Positions 24,391 through 32,462 of a stretch of 34,121 bases of DNA are shown one piece after another. Source of the DNA: CAZXCQ01 sp964639275 (GTDB lineage Bacteria > Desulfobacterota > DSM-4660 > Desulfatiglandales > Desulfatiglandaceae); contig CAZXCQ010000026.1 in assembly GCA_964639275.1 (NCBI GenBank), positions 1 to 34,121 on the forward strand. The letters run 5' to 3'. A program made the translations under genes and the position numbers. The notes under the pieces were generated by a model, which saw only the letters and a program-made list of their open reading frames with translations, was not told where the DNA came from and ran no database searches. How positions within the stretch are numbered: the stretch's first letter is position 1; each line of letters begins with the position of its first letter.

Positions 24391-25433
24391 AAGTCCTTGA
24401 GATTCACGGCAGCCTGGGTGATTCCACCCTGCTAATCGGCGAAAGCCTAAAGAATCTCCGTAAATATCTTCCGCCGGGGAAGGTAGTGATTATCACCAAT
24501 ACCCATGTCAGGCAATATTATTCAAAGGATTTTCCCTCCTGTGAGGTCATAGAGCTGGGTACCGGAGAAGGGATAAAAAACCTCGATACCGTCAAAGCGG
24601 TATACGGCAGGCTCTTAGAGCTCGAGATCGACCGCTCTTCCTTTATTGTCGGGATTGGCGGGGGGATCGTTTGCGATATTGCCGGTTTTGTCGCATCAAC
24701 CTATCTGCGTGGAATAGGATTCGGGTTTGTTTCATCAACGCTGCTCGCACAGGTCGATGCCAGTATTGGTGGAAAGAATGGGGTGAACTACCGTGGATAC
24801 AAAAACATGGTGGGGGTCTTTAGTCAGCCCGAATTTGTCATCTGTGACACAGAACTCCTGCGCACCCTTCCACAAAGGGAACTCCTTTACGGTCTGGCCG
24901 AGGTTGTCAAGCATGCCGTCATCGGTGATGCGGATCTGTTTTCGTTTCTTGAAGAACACTATGAAAAAGCACTCCGGCTTGATACCGATGTCATAGAAAG
25001 ACTCGTCTATGACTCATTAGTGATAAAGTCATCAATTGTAAACGTTGATGAGAAGGAAAAAGGCGAGCGCAAAAAGCTCAACTTTGGCCACACACTCGGG
25101 CATGCCATTGAAAAAACCACGGGGGTTCCTCACGGAGAGGCCGTTGGCGCGGGCATGCTGATGGCAACAGCTCTCTCAGAAAAGAAGGGGCACCTGCGGT
25201 CGAGAGACGTAGAAAGGATCAAGGGGCTGCTCGGGGGGCTCAAGCTCATAACAGGGCCTCGGTTCGACCCGGAGAGCGTGGTTGATGCGCTAAGAAGAGA
25301 CAAGAAACGGAGAGGTGACCACATCGATTTTGTATTGCTCCAGGGCATAGGCCATGCCGTTATAGAACAGATATCCATCAAAGAACTCGAGGACGTTGTA
25401 AACGAAATAGGGTCTTATGGGAGGCAAAAATGA
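24387..25433 (+). CDS. aroB: 3-dehydroquinate synthase
   Basis: A 348-residue NAD- and metal-dependent enzyme that cyclises DAHP. GIGGGIVCDIAGFVASTYLR is the NAD-binding glycine-rich loop, and the next block, down to DASIGGKNGVNYRGYKNMVG, holds catalytic lysines. NFGHTLGHAIE carries metal-binding histidines, with GEAVGAGM and the C-terminal RDKKRRGDHIDFVLL. The start is a TTG that overlaps the aroF stop (ATTGA), so it is translationally coupled. The end overlaps pheA by four bases. Confidence 0.95.
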   Translation: MKVLEIHGSLGDSTLLIGESLKNLRKYLPPGKVVIITNTHVRQYYSKDFPSCEVIELGTGEGIKNLDTVKAVYGRLLELEIDRSSFIVGIGGGIVCDIAGFVASTYLRGIGFGFVSSTLLAQVDASIGGKNGVNYRGYKNMVGVFSQPEFVICDTELLRTLPQRELLYGLAEVVKHAVIGDADLFSFLEEHYEKALRLDTDVIERLVYDSLVIKSSIVNVDEKEKGERKKLNFGHTLGHAIEKTTGVPHGEAVGAGMLMATALSEKKGHLRSRDVERIKGLLGGLKLITGPRFDPESVVDALRRDKKRRGDHIDFVLLQGIGHAVIEQISIKELEDVVNEIGSYGRQK

Positions 25434-26485
25434 ATCTAAGAGATATCAGAAAGAACATCGATCTTCTTGATTCCAAGATCCTGAAGCTCTTGAATGACAG
25501 GATGGAACAGGCCCTGATGGCCAGGAAACTCAAGACCCACATCAAGGACAGCCAGAGGGAGAAGGAACTCCTTGAAAGGATCAGGAGGAACTCGACAGGG
25601 TTGATCAATGCCGAGTTCATAGAGAGGGTCTATGTGGAGATCATTACGGAAAGCAAAAACCTTCAGCAGAGAGACCTAAGGCTGATAGGATTTCAGGGTG
25701 AACATGGAGCCTATGGCGAAGTCGCTGCAAAGGAATGGGACAGCGATCTGATCCCCGTGCCGTGTAGCGAATTTGCAGGAGTGTTTAGAGGGGTTGATTC
25801 CGGGAACTATGACTATGGAATCATTCCTGTGGAAAACACCCTCGGCGGTGTTGTCGGTGAGGTCAACCAACTCCTGACCAATACCGACCTGTACGTGGCG
25901 GGGGCAATAGAACTTCCCATACATCTGTGTCTTCTCACACTGCCGGAAACAGACCACAGGGAGATCCGTGCTGCATATTCTCACCCGCAGGCCCTGGCGC
26001 AATGCCGTCATTTCCTTGCAAGAAACAAACTCGAGCCTGTTCCATATTACGATACCGCAGGTGCGGCAAGGATGCTGGCGGAAGAGACACCCAAGGGATC
26101 TGCTGCAATCGCGAGCAAGCTCTCTGCTGAACTCTATGACCTTGAGATCATAAAGGAAAACATAGAAGACCTTGACAGGAACATGACAAGATTTCTTGTG
26201 CTCTCAAAGGGCGAGGCGGGGGAAGAGGGCCACAAATGCTCTATAATCTTCTCCACGGAGCACAAAGCGGGCACGCTTTTTGGTGTCCTGGAGGTGTTTG
26301 CAAAGAGGGGCATTAACCTGACAAGGATAGAGTCGATTCCCAAAGATCCCGGAAACTACGCCTTTTTTCTTGATTTTTTGGGATCAAACAGCGATCAAAA
26401 GGTCATAAAGGCCCTGGAAATGGTAAAAGAGATCACCTGCGACTTCAGATTGATGGGCTGTTACAGGGAGAAAAAGGTGCCATGA
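25430..26485 (+). CDS. pheA: Bifunctional chorismate mutase/prephenate dehydratase (P-protein)
   Basis: A 351-residue three-domain protein. Residues 1-80 are an AroQ-type chorismate mutase helix bundle (LRDIRKNIDLLDSKILKLLNDR). From about 84 follows prephenate dehydratase (GFQGEHGAYGE, PVENTLGGVVGEV, and the catalytic TRF in LDRNMTRFLVLS). From about 265 an ACT domain follows (CSIIFSTEHKAGTLFGVLEVF). In other P-proteins the Phe-binding loop reads ESRP; here it is ESIP. The enzyme converts chorismate to phenylpyruvate, and Phe inhibition is plausible but weakened by that change. ATGA overlaps link it to aroB and tyrA. Confidence 0.94.
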   Translation: MNLRDIRKNIDLLDSKILKLLNDRMEQALMARKLKTHIKDSQREKELLERIRRNSTGLINAEFIERVYVEIITESKNLQQRDLRLIGFQGEHGAYGEVAAKEWDSDLIPVPCSEFAGVFRGVDSGNYDYGIIPVENTLGGVVGEVNQLLTNTDLYVAGAIELPIHLCLLTLPETDHREIRAAYSHPQALAQCRHFLARNKLEPVPYYDTAGAARMLAEETPKGSAAIASKLSAELYDLEIIKENIEDLDRNMTRFLVLSKGEAGEEGHKCSIIFSTEHKAGTLFGVLEVFAKRGINLTRIESIPKDPGNYAFFLDFLGSNSDQKVIKALEMVKEITCDFRLMGCYREKKVP

Positions 26486-27270
26486 GGATATTTGTTCTGG
26501 GTGCCGGGCATATGGGCACGTGGCTCGTAGAGGAACTCTGTCTCGACCATGAAGTCGCTGTCTATGATCGTGACAGAAAAAAGCTCAAGTATCTTTTTAA
26601 TGCAAAGCGGTTTCTTGAACCTGTCGAGGCTGCCGGGTTTAAACCGGAACTGGTGATAAATGCGGTGGGTCTTTCAGAGATCCCCAGGGCATTTGATGCG
26701 TTCATTCCCTATCTGCCACAGGACTGTATCCTTTCCGACATTGCTTCGGTAAAAACCGGTCTGTATCAGTACTATCAAGACGCGGGCAAAAGATTTGTAT
26801 CCACACACCCCATGTTCGGGCCCACCTTTGCCAATATCAGAGATCTCAGCAATGAGAATGCCATCATTATCAAGGAGTCCGATGAGGAAGGAAAGGCCTT
26901 CTTCAGGGATTTCTATACGGGTCTCAAACTGAGTATCTATGAGTACACCTTTGAAGAACATGACATGACCATCGCCTATTCCCTGTCCATCCCCTTTGCT
27001 TCGTCACTGGTGTTCGCCGCGTGCATGAAAAGACAGGAGGCCCCTGGCACGACATTCAGGAGGCATCTGGAAATAGCAAAAGGGCTTCTTTCGGAAGATG
27101 CCCGCCTGCTGGCTGAGATCCTGTTCAATCCGCATACTGTCAGCCGGATCGAGGAGATCAGCTCCCGGTTGACCTATTTGACCCATATCATAAAGAGCAG
27201 GGATTACGAAGAAATGGAGAAATTTCTCAATAAGCTGAGGGAGAATATCGGAAACACTTTAGCCAGTTGA
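26482..27270 (+). CDS. tyrA: Prephenate dehydrogenase
   Basis: A 262-residue NAD(P)-dependent enzyme that oxidatively decarboxylates prephenate (or arogenate) toward tyrosine. The Rossmann motif is GAGHMG (residues 7-12), followed by VYDRDRKKL, ILSDIASVKTG and the catalytic STHPMFGPT. There is no ACT or chorismate-mutase domain, so it is the short form. The last codons (encoding NTLAS and stop) lie within an inverted copy of the dispersed repeat that begins at 27251. The C-terminus may therefore have been rewritten by the insertion. Confidence 0.92.
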   Translation: MRIFVLGAGHMGTWLVEELCLDHEVAVYDRDRKKLKYLFNAKRFLEPVEAAGFKPELVINAVGLSEIPRAFDAFIPYLPQDCILSDIASVKTGLYQYYQDAGKRFVSTHPMFGPTFANIRDLSNENAIIIKESDEEGKAFFRDFYTGLKLSIYEYTFEEHDMTIAYSLSIPFASSLVFAACMKRQEAPGTTFRRHLEIAKGLLSEDARLLAEILFNPHTVSRIEEISSRLTYLTHIIKSRDYEEMEKFLNKLRENIGNTLAS

Positions 27271-27309
27271 AACCCGGGGGATGGGGATTTCAACCCCCCC
27301 TTGCCCTGT
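27251..27309 (-). repeat. Dispersed hairpin repeat, copy G (inverted, partial)
   Basis: Reads GAAACACTTTAGCC, then GTTGAAACCCGGG, GGATGGGGATTTC and CCCTTGCCC. This is the reverse complement of the standard right end and hairpin with several substitutions. The other end is not recognisable. Its first 20 bases are the 3' end of tyrA. Confidence 0.7.
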
Positions 27310-27392
27310 ATAAGAGCTTTGTCTCATAAATTCGGTGACATATCTCTCATTCAAAGCGTGTTTAGGTGCTCGTATTTCTGGATTCCGGCCCC

Positions 27393-27462
27393 TGGACCCT
27401 GTTAACCATATCAAGTCCGGCACAAACTTCAACGGGGTGATTACTTTTTACGACTCCATCAA
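27393..27462 (+). repeat. 70-bp dispersed repeat, copy 2
   Basis: Pairs with 18893-18962, including GTCCGGCACAA, CTTCAACGGGGTGA and ACTTTTTACGA. It lies in the 234-base gap between tyrA and aroD, 43 bases upstream of aroD and downstream of hairpin repeat copy G. Confidence 0.75.
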
Positions 27463-27504
27463 ATTGATACAAATATCGAATAGTCCGTTTTCTATTTTTA
27501 CGTC

Positions 27505-28173
27505 ATGCTGTGCATCCCGATTCTATCTAGAAATACAGAAGAGGCCCTGGAAAAGATCGCCAGGGCCGAACCCCTTGCAGACCTCCTAGAGATCCGTCTC
27601 GACTTTATGGAGGAATTTGATCTGCGAGAAATCGTCAAGACCGCATCCAGGCCGGTGATGGTCACCTACCGCTCCCGGAGGGAGGGTGGCAGAGGCTCAG
27701 CTGACTACGGGACGAGGGTCCGCTATCTGTCCGAGGCGGTTGAGGTCGGAGCGGACTATGTGGATGTGGAATTCGGTCTTCCCTTGGAGTCTCGCCAGGG
27801 CCTGTTTCAGTCCCGTGGCAAATGCGAGGTGATTGTATCGAACCACCTGTTGAATAGAACCCCCCCGCAAGAAGTGCTGGAGGAGGTCTTTAAGAAAATG
27901 GCTGCCACAGGGGCCGATATTGTCAAGATCATTACACGCGCAAGGACGGTTGAAGACAACCTTCGGGTCTTGGCTCTGATACCTCTTTCCCGGGGGCTTG
28001 GCATCAAGATCATCACCTTCTGTATGGGGCCCCTCGGTCGAGTCAGCCGAATCCTCTCCCCCCTGATGGGAGGCTATCTCAGCTTTGCATCGCTTGAGGA
28101 GGGAGAGGAATCCGCAGACGGACAACTGCCTGCCGACAAGATGAAAGGAATACTGGAGGCCCTGACATCATGA
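27505..28173 (+). CDS. aroD: 3-dehydroquinate dehydratase, type I
   Basis: A 222-residue Schiff-base TIM-barrel enzyme that converts dehydroquinate to dehydroshikimate. DLLEIRLDFME is the N-terminal signature, CEVIVSNHLLNRTPP carries the catalytic histidine, and GADIVKIITRA the Schiff-base lysine. KIITFCMGPLGRVSRILSPLMGGYLSF completes the barrel. The start is the ATG at 27505 with no clear Shine-Dalgarno. The end overlaps aroE by four bases. Confidence 0.94.
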   Translation: MLCIPILSRNTEEALEKIARAEPLADLLEIRLDFMEEFDLREIVKTASRPVMVTYRSRREGGRGSADYGTRVRYLSEAVEVGADYVDVEFGLPLESRQGLFQSRGKCEVIVSNHLLNRTPPQEVLEEVFKKMAATGADIVKIITRARTVEDNLRVLALIPLSRGLGIKIITFCMGPLGRVSRILSPLMGGYLSFASLEEGEESADGQLPADKMKGILEALTS

Positions 28174-29012
28174 GAATTGATCAATACACGCTTCTGTACG
28201 GCGTGGTGGGATACCCGCTGGACCACACCCTGAGCCCGGTCATGCACAACACGGCCATGCGGGCCATGGATCTGAATGCGGTCTACCTGGCATTTGAAAC
28301 AAGAGATCTCAAAGGGTGTATGGAGGCCGTAAGGGCGCTCGGCATCAGGGGATTGAGCGTGACATTGCCATTTAAATCCGCGGTGAAATCTCTGCTGGAT
28401 GAAGTGGACCCTCTGGCCGGGAGAATTGACGCCATCAACACGGTTGTCAATCACCGGGGGCGGCTGATCGGGTACAATACCGATGCCACAGGTGCCCTCA
28501 AGGCCCTTGAAGAAACGACCGGGCTCTCCGGTAAGAAGTGCCTCTTGGTCGGTGCGGGTGGGGCTTCTCGAGCCATTGCCTTTATCCTAAAACAAAGGGG
28601 GCTCCACCTCACCATTGTAAACCGTTCTATGGCCCGTGGAGAGGAACTGGCCAGGGCGGTTGGGTGCCTGTTTTTGCCGATCAAAGAGATACGTTCTGTT
28701 CAACCCGACATCCTGATCCATACGACACCGGTTGGGATGTATCCGGCTGAGAACCAGTGTATTGTTCCCCTGGAGATGCTAAAGGAAGGGATGGTGGTGA
28801 TGGATATCGTCTACAACCCGTTTGAAACCATGTTGCTTCTGGAGGCGAGATCAGCCGGTTGCAAGACCATCAATGGGCTCAATATGTTTGTCTACCAGGG
28901 GGCTGAGCAATTCAGGCTGTGGACAGGCCTCAATCCGCCCATCACAGCCATGGCCGATGCGGTGAAAGAGGCATTAACAAAACCCCAAGATAATATCAAG
29001 ACCTCGGATTGA
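28170..29012 (+). CDS. aroE: Shikimate dehydrogenase
   Basis: A 280-residue NADP enzyme that reduces dehydroshikimate. The substrate site includes TLSPVMHNTAMRAMDL and the catalytic lysine in LSVTLPFKSAV, where most enzymes have NVTxPxK. Further motifs are DAINTVV, GYNTDATGALKAL, the nucleotide loop GAGGASRAI and NGLNMFVYQGAEQF. It is linked to aroD by an ATGA overlap. A dispersed repeat starts seven bases after the stop. Confidence 0.95.
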   Translation: MRIDQYTLLYGVVGYPLDHTLSPVMHNTAMRAMDLNAVYLAFETRDLKGCMEAVRALGIRGLSVTLPFKSAVKSLLDEVDPLAGRIDAINTVVNHRGRLIGYNTDATGALKALEETTGLSGKKCLLVGAGGASRAIAFILKQRGLHLTIVNRSMARGEELARAVGCLFLPIKEIRSVQPDILIHTTPVGMYPAENQCIVPLEMLKEGMVVMDIVYNPFETMLLLEARSAGCKTINGLNMFVYQGAEQFRLWTGLNPPITAMADAVKEALTKPQDNIKTSD

Positions 29013-29019
29013 GAAAATT

Positions 29020-29112
29020 GTATCAATTTAGCTTCTTCCAAGATGGGCACTTGGAGCGGGCAATGGGGGTTCAGAATTCCCATTGCCCGGCTTTCAAACG
29101 GCTAAGTGTTAC
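29020..29112 (+). repeat. Dispersed hairpin repeat, copy E (full length, subtype 1)
   Basis: Begins GTATCAATTTAGC and ends GGCTAAGTGTTAC. The central hairpin is GGGCAATGGGGG, loop, TCCCATTGCCC. It fills the gap between aroE and aroA, ending five bases before the aroA ATG. It may therefore lie next to or replace the aroA ribosome-binding site. Confidence 0.85.
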
Positions 29113-29117
29113 GAGAA

Positions 29118-30383
29118 ATGCAAGAGATTCAAACAAGGCGATATATTGATGTAGACGTCAGGCCACCCGGCTCCAAAAGCATCACCCACCGGGCCCTGAT
29201 TACGGCAGGCCTGGCCAGGGGTGAAAGCCTGTTGGATGGTTTTCTCGCATGCGATGATACCCGATACACCCTTCAGACCCTTCGGGCCCTGGGGGCACGA
29301 ATTTCCGTTAAAGGGACGCGGGCAAGGGTCATCGGTACCGGCGGGAATTTTGCGTCCGCCGTGTCCAGGAAGCGGATCTTCATCGGTAATTCAGGGACTT
29401 CCATGCGTCTTCTCCTCTCGGTGGTCGCCCTCTCCAGGGGGGAATTTCTCCTTGACGGGACATCTCGGATGCGGCAAAGACCGGTCGGGCCGCTGGTGGA
29501 GGCCCTGAATCAGCTGGGCTCCGATCTCCTGTGCCTCGAAGAAAAGGGGCACCCCCCGGTCCTTGTCCAGGCCAGGGGGATTCGGGGCGGAAGCGTCAGG
29601 ATATCGGGAAAGGAGAGCAGCCAGTACCTCTCTTCGCTCCTTCTCGCCGGCCCTTATGCAGAGAATGACGTGAAGATCGCGGTAGAAGGGAAATTGATGT
29701 CGCAGCCCTATGTCGATATGACCCTTGATGTGATGCGTGCCTTTGGCGTGGAGGTCTTTCGCGATGGACACCAATTCTTCAAAGTGAAGGCGGGACATGG
29801 GTATAGCCCCCGTGAATTCAGCATTGAGGCCGATGCCACCAGTGCATCGTACTTCTGGGCCGCAGCCGCGGTAACCGCCGGCAAGGTCGTCACCGGCGGG
29901 CTTGCCCCTTTTTGCAGCCGTCAGGGAGACATCCGCTTCCTCGATATCCTTGGGAAAATGGGGTGTCACGTCGAAGCGGAGGAGGACCGGGCGACGGTAT
30001 GCGGGAGCACCCTATCGGGGGTTGAAGTGGACATGAGTGCCATGCCGGATCTGGTTCCCACCCTGGCCGCGGTTGCCCTGTTTGCCAACGGGAGGAGCGT
30101 GATTCGGAATGTCCCCCACCTGCGTCACAAGGAGAGCGATCGGCTCCAGGCCGTGCGACTGGAATGGGAGCGACTGGGGGCTCAGATAGAAGAACTCCCG
30201 GATGGGCTGATTATCCACGGTGGCGTACCGCTCTCGGGCACAGTCGTAGACCCCCATGACGATCACCGGCTGGCCATGAGCCTGGCCGTCGTGGGTCTGA
30301 GGGTGCCGGGGGTCAAGATAAGGGATGAGGGCTGTGTCCGGAAGTCCTTCCCGCAGTTCTGGGAGCTATGGGCGCGGCTGTAG
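29118..30383 (+). CDS. aroA: 5-enolpyruvylshikimate-3-phosphate synthase
   Basis: A 421-residue enzyme that transfers enolpyruvyl from PEP to shikimate 3-phosphate. Conserved elements are RPPGSKSITHRALI, GNSGTSMRLLL, DGTSRMRQRPVGPLVEAL, SSQYLSSLLLAGPYA, the ATSASYFWAAAAVTAG segment, HLRHKESDRLQA and DHRLAMSLAVVGL with the C-terminal CVRKSFPQFWELW. The start is the ATG at 29118. A GTG at 29106 is in frame but lies inside the repeat end. No clear Shine-Dalgarno precedes the ATG, which is unusual for this operon. It is the last gene of the aro operon. Confidence 0.95.
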   Translation: MQEIQTRRYIDVDVRPPGSKSITHRALITAGLARGESLLDGFLACDDTRYTLQTLRALGARISVKGTRARVIGTGGNFASAVSRKRIFIGNSGTSMRLLLSVVALSRGEFLLDGTSRMRQRPVGPLVEALNQLGSDLLCLEEKGHPPVLVQARGIRGGSVRISGKESSQYLSSLLLAGPYAENDVKIAVEGKLMSQPYVDMTLDVMRAFGVEVFRDGHQFFKVKAGHGYSPREFSIEADATSASYFWAAAAVTAGKVVTGGLAPFCSRQGDIRFLDILGKMGCHVEAEEDRATVCGSTLSGVEVDMSAMPDLVPTLAAVALFANGRSVIRNVPHLRHKESDRLQAVRLEWERLGAQIEELPDGLIIHGGVPLSGTVVDPHDDHRLAMSLAVVGLRVPGVKIRDEGCVRKSFPQFWELWARL

Positions 30384-30453
30384 CGGGGTAAACGAACTTC
30401 GCCATTTTGATTGCCAAGAAATCGCTCATTCATATGACTCTAGACACTTTAGC

Positions 30454-30573
30454 TCATCTTAGACACCTATAGAAGTATGGTATTGCTATCAATTTCTGAA
30501 TTGTTGTTGCATTCCTAACAGCAACCCTGATCTTTTCAAGGGTGTAAGGCTTCCCAATATAGATCTTCCCTGT
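30454..30573 (-). pseudogene. C-terminal scrap of a receiver domain (hybrid kinase or response regulator)
   Basis: On the minus strand a 39-codon stretch reads GKIYIGKPYTLEKIRVAVRNA before running to a stop at 30454. KPYTLEKI-VAVR is the usual C-terminal end of receiver domains in hybrid histidine kinases. A stop lies just upstream in frame, and no phosphoacceptor part is present. The remaining bases from 30384 to 30699 show nothing else that can be supported. Confidence 0.6.
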
Positions 30574-30699
30574 TTATATCTTGAACCTGTTTTTCTCCTC
30601 GAACCTCCCTGCCGGGCCATTCAAAGAGTCTCTTCAGACGCGCCCAGAACTCGCTGCCGAGGATAAAGAGATTGCAGAATCTGGATAGGTATTATCAGA

Positions 30700-31356
30700 T
30701 TATCTTGTGACGAGACCTCTTTCAACCGCATAAGCGGTTAGAGCTGACGCTGTGTGAAGGTCCAATTTTTGCATGATATTGGCCCTGTGTTTTTCCACTG
30801 TCTTTACACTGATGCACAGGTAATCCCCAATTTCTTTATTCTTGTACCCCTCCCCCACCAGTTTAAGAACCTCTCTCTCTCTCTGGGTGAGCGTATCCCA
30901 AGACGACTTTTGTCTTATGGTCTTTTGCCCTTCAAGATATCCTTCCAGCACCTTATCAGAGATCTCGGGACTGATAAATCGCTTGCCCGACAAAACCGCC
31001 CGTATACCCATCAAAAGTTCATCGTAGGTTGAGGATTTCAGGCAATAACCTTCAGCACCAGAGTTAAATACCTCGAGAACATATTCTTCTGTCTTGAACA
31101 TGGTCAAAACCAGGATCTTGATATCAGGGTATCTCCTTTTAAGATCCTTAATTACCGAAATGCCGTCCATCCTCGGCATGCTGAGATCCAACAAGACAAG
31201 ATCAGGATTGCTCTTTGTAATACGACGGATGGCATCCGCTCCGTCCTCCGCCTCGCCGATCACTTCGAATTCACCACTGGCATCTAACAACGACCGCAGT
31301 CCCTGTCTGAGAACTGCATGATCTTCAGCAATAAAGACGCGTTTTTTCTCTTTCAT
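30700..31356 (-). CDS. NarL/FixJ-family response regulator
   Basis: A 218-residue two-domain DNA-binding regulator. The receiver domain has the acidic pair ED (residues 11-12) and phosphoacceptor Asp57 in LVLLDLSMPRMDG, with VLTMFKTEEYVLEVFNSGAEGYCLKSS. The C-terminal LuxR-type HTH begins LTQREREVLKLVGEG and continues NKEIGDYLCISVKTVEKH. No intact histidine kinase gene is next to it; the scrap on its 3' side could be the remains of a partner. It is transcribed divergently from the next receiver gene across a 200-base gap. Confidence 0.92.
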   Translation of the reverse strand: MKEKKRVFIAEDHAVLRQGLRSLLDASGEFEVIGEAEDGADAIRRITKSNPDLVLLDLSMPRMDGISVIKDLKRRYPDIKILVLTMFKTEEYVLEVFNSGAEGYCLKSSTYDELLMGIRAVLSGKRFISPEISDKVLEGYLEGQKTIRQKSSWDTLTQREREVLKLVGEGYKNKEIGDYLCISVKTVEKHRANIMQKLDLHTASALTAYAVERGLVTR

Positions 31357-31566
31357 GTAAAGAACTCCTGAGTCATGTAATGATTTCCGATTAAAGAGTC
31401 ATCCCATCAAAAATACATTCTTGACCCTATATACCATGTCGGCATTTTGGAGTAAAGTCCAAGTAATGACGCCCGGTTCTCTCATGAGCCCGGAGCGCTT
31501 CTTGGCTGGATATCTTTCTTGAAATGAATTTTTCTTACTTTATCATGTGTGATCAGATCAAAATTC

Positions 31567-31983
31567 ATGGATTTACTGATGCTAAATGTCTTATTAGTGG
31601 AAGATAACGAGCTGTTTCGTCAGACCCTCAAAGGGATTTTGACTTCGAGATTTCCATCTATGCGTATTGAAGAGGCTGGTGATGGAAAAGAGGCCCTCTC
31701 CTTGACAAAGAACCGACCTCCGGAGCTTATCTTTATGGATATCAGTCTGCCCGGGGAGAACGGATTACAGGTTACCAAGAAAATAAGAAAATTGTACCCC
31801 GATATCTTCATCATTATTTTGACAAGTTACGACTCATTACAATATCGAGAAGCGGCTTTACAAGCCGGCGCTGATTATTTTATATCAAAAAAATCCTCCT
31901 CGACAAGAGACATCATAGAGTTCATTAAATCACTCATTTCCAGGGGCGTCTTTCTCAGGTCAAGTGACGGTGGCCTGAAATAG
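31567..31983 (+). CDS. Stand-alone response regulator receiver domain
   Basis: A 138-residue protein consisting of a receiver domain only: MLNVLLVEDNELFRQTL, the phosphoacceptor in ELIFMDISLPGENGLQ, the ILTSYDS switch region and the lysine in ADYFISKKSS. No HTH follows, so it may act by protein contact or be a truncated NarL-type regulator. The start may be the ATG at 31567 or the one at 31579, which gives a more usual N-terminus. It ends at a TAG directly before a CBS-domain scrap. Confidence 0.8.
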   Translation: MDLLMLNVLLVEDNELFRQTLKGILTSRFPSMRIEEAGDGKEALSLTKNRPPELIFMDISLPGENGLQVTKKIRKLYPDIFIIILTSYDSLQYREAALQAGADYFISKKSSSTRDIIEFIKSLISRGVFLRSSDGGLK

Positions 31984-32222
31984 CAGACGAATGTTCGGAA
32001 GAGAATACGATACCGGTGGACACGGATGCCACAAAGGCCCTGGCACAAATGAACCGCACGGGGAACAGCCGTTTCATGGTGGTGGACGGCGAGAAGCCCG
32101 TAGGAGTGATCGCTCTGACGGACTGGGGACCCGAGAAGATAGAGCTGCACAAGAAGTTCAACGAATTGGAAACAAGGTGTGAGACCACTTGGGCGGATGT
32201 ATCTCCCGACGATCTTGAATGA
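31983..32222 (+). pseudogene. CBS-domain scrap fused to an unrelated tail
   Basis: The frame reads ADECSEENTIPVDTDATKAL, then AQMNRTGNSRFMVVDGEKP, then VGVIALTD. This matches the C-terminal CBS domain of site-2-protease/CBS membrane proteins. After TD the sequence becomes WGPEKIELHKKFNELETRCETT, which is not part of that family, and a stop follows at 32220. There is no credible start codon with a full domain, so this looks like the joined remains of two genes. Confidence 0.55.
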
Positions 32223-32290
32223 TCATTCTCGGGTTTTGATCTGTTCCAAAGCCCCAACTCAAGCGGACAGGGACTGGGCTTGCCATCCGT

Positions 32291-32398
32291 CAAGAACATG
32301 CCGTATTTCTCGGCTCCGCTGCCGTGGGGCCAAAAATCGACCAGGATCATTGTCTTCTTCAGCCCAACGGTATCTGCCCAGGCCTTCTTGCAGTTCCA
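32291..32398 (-). pseudogene. Peroxiredoxin (AhpC/TSA) fragment
   Basis: On the minus strand a 36-codon stretch reads NCKKAWADTVGLKK, then DFWPHGSGAEKYGMF. The DFWPHG...AEKYG motif is typical of AhpC/TSA-type peroxiredoxins. No catalytic N-terminal cysteine region precedes it, and the downstream sequence leaves the family at once. It is therefore a remnant from the middle of the gene. It lies near rubrerythrin, another peroxide-defence gene. Confidence 0.5.
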
Positions 32399-32462
32399 GG
32401 TTGGCAGGCGGAGGGACGCATATATATTCTTTTAAAAGAAGTAAACACAGGGAGAAGAAGTG

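Noticed and set aside
27335..27589. 84-codon plus-strand frame before aroD, considered as a further leader peptide
   Set aside because: It overlaps the 70-bp repeat and aroD, has no aromatic run and no terminator follows.
30440..30452. CACTTTAGC-like match to the end of the hairpin repeat
   Set aside because: Only about ten bases, no hairpin or other end nearby.
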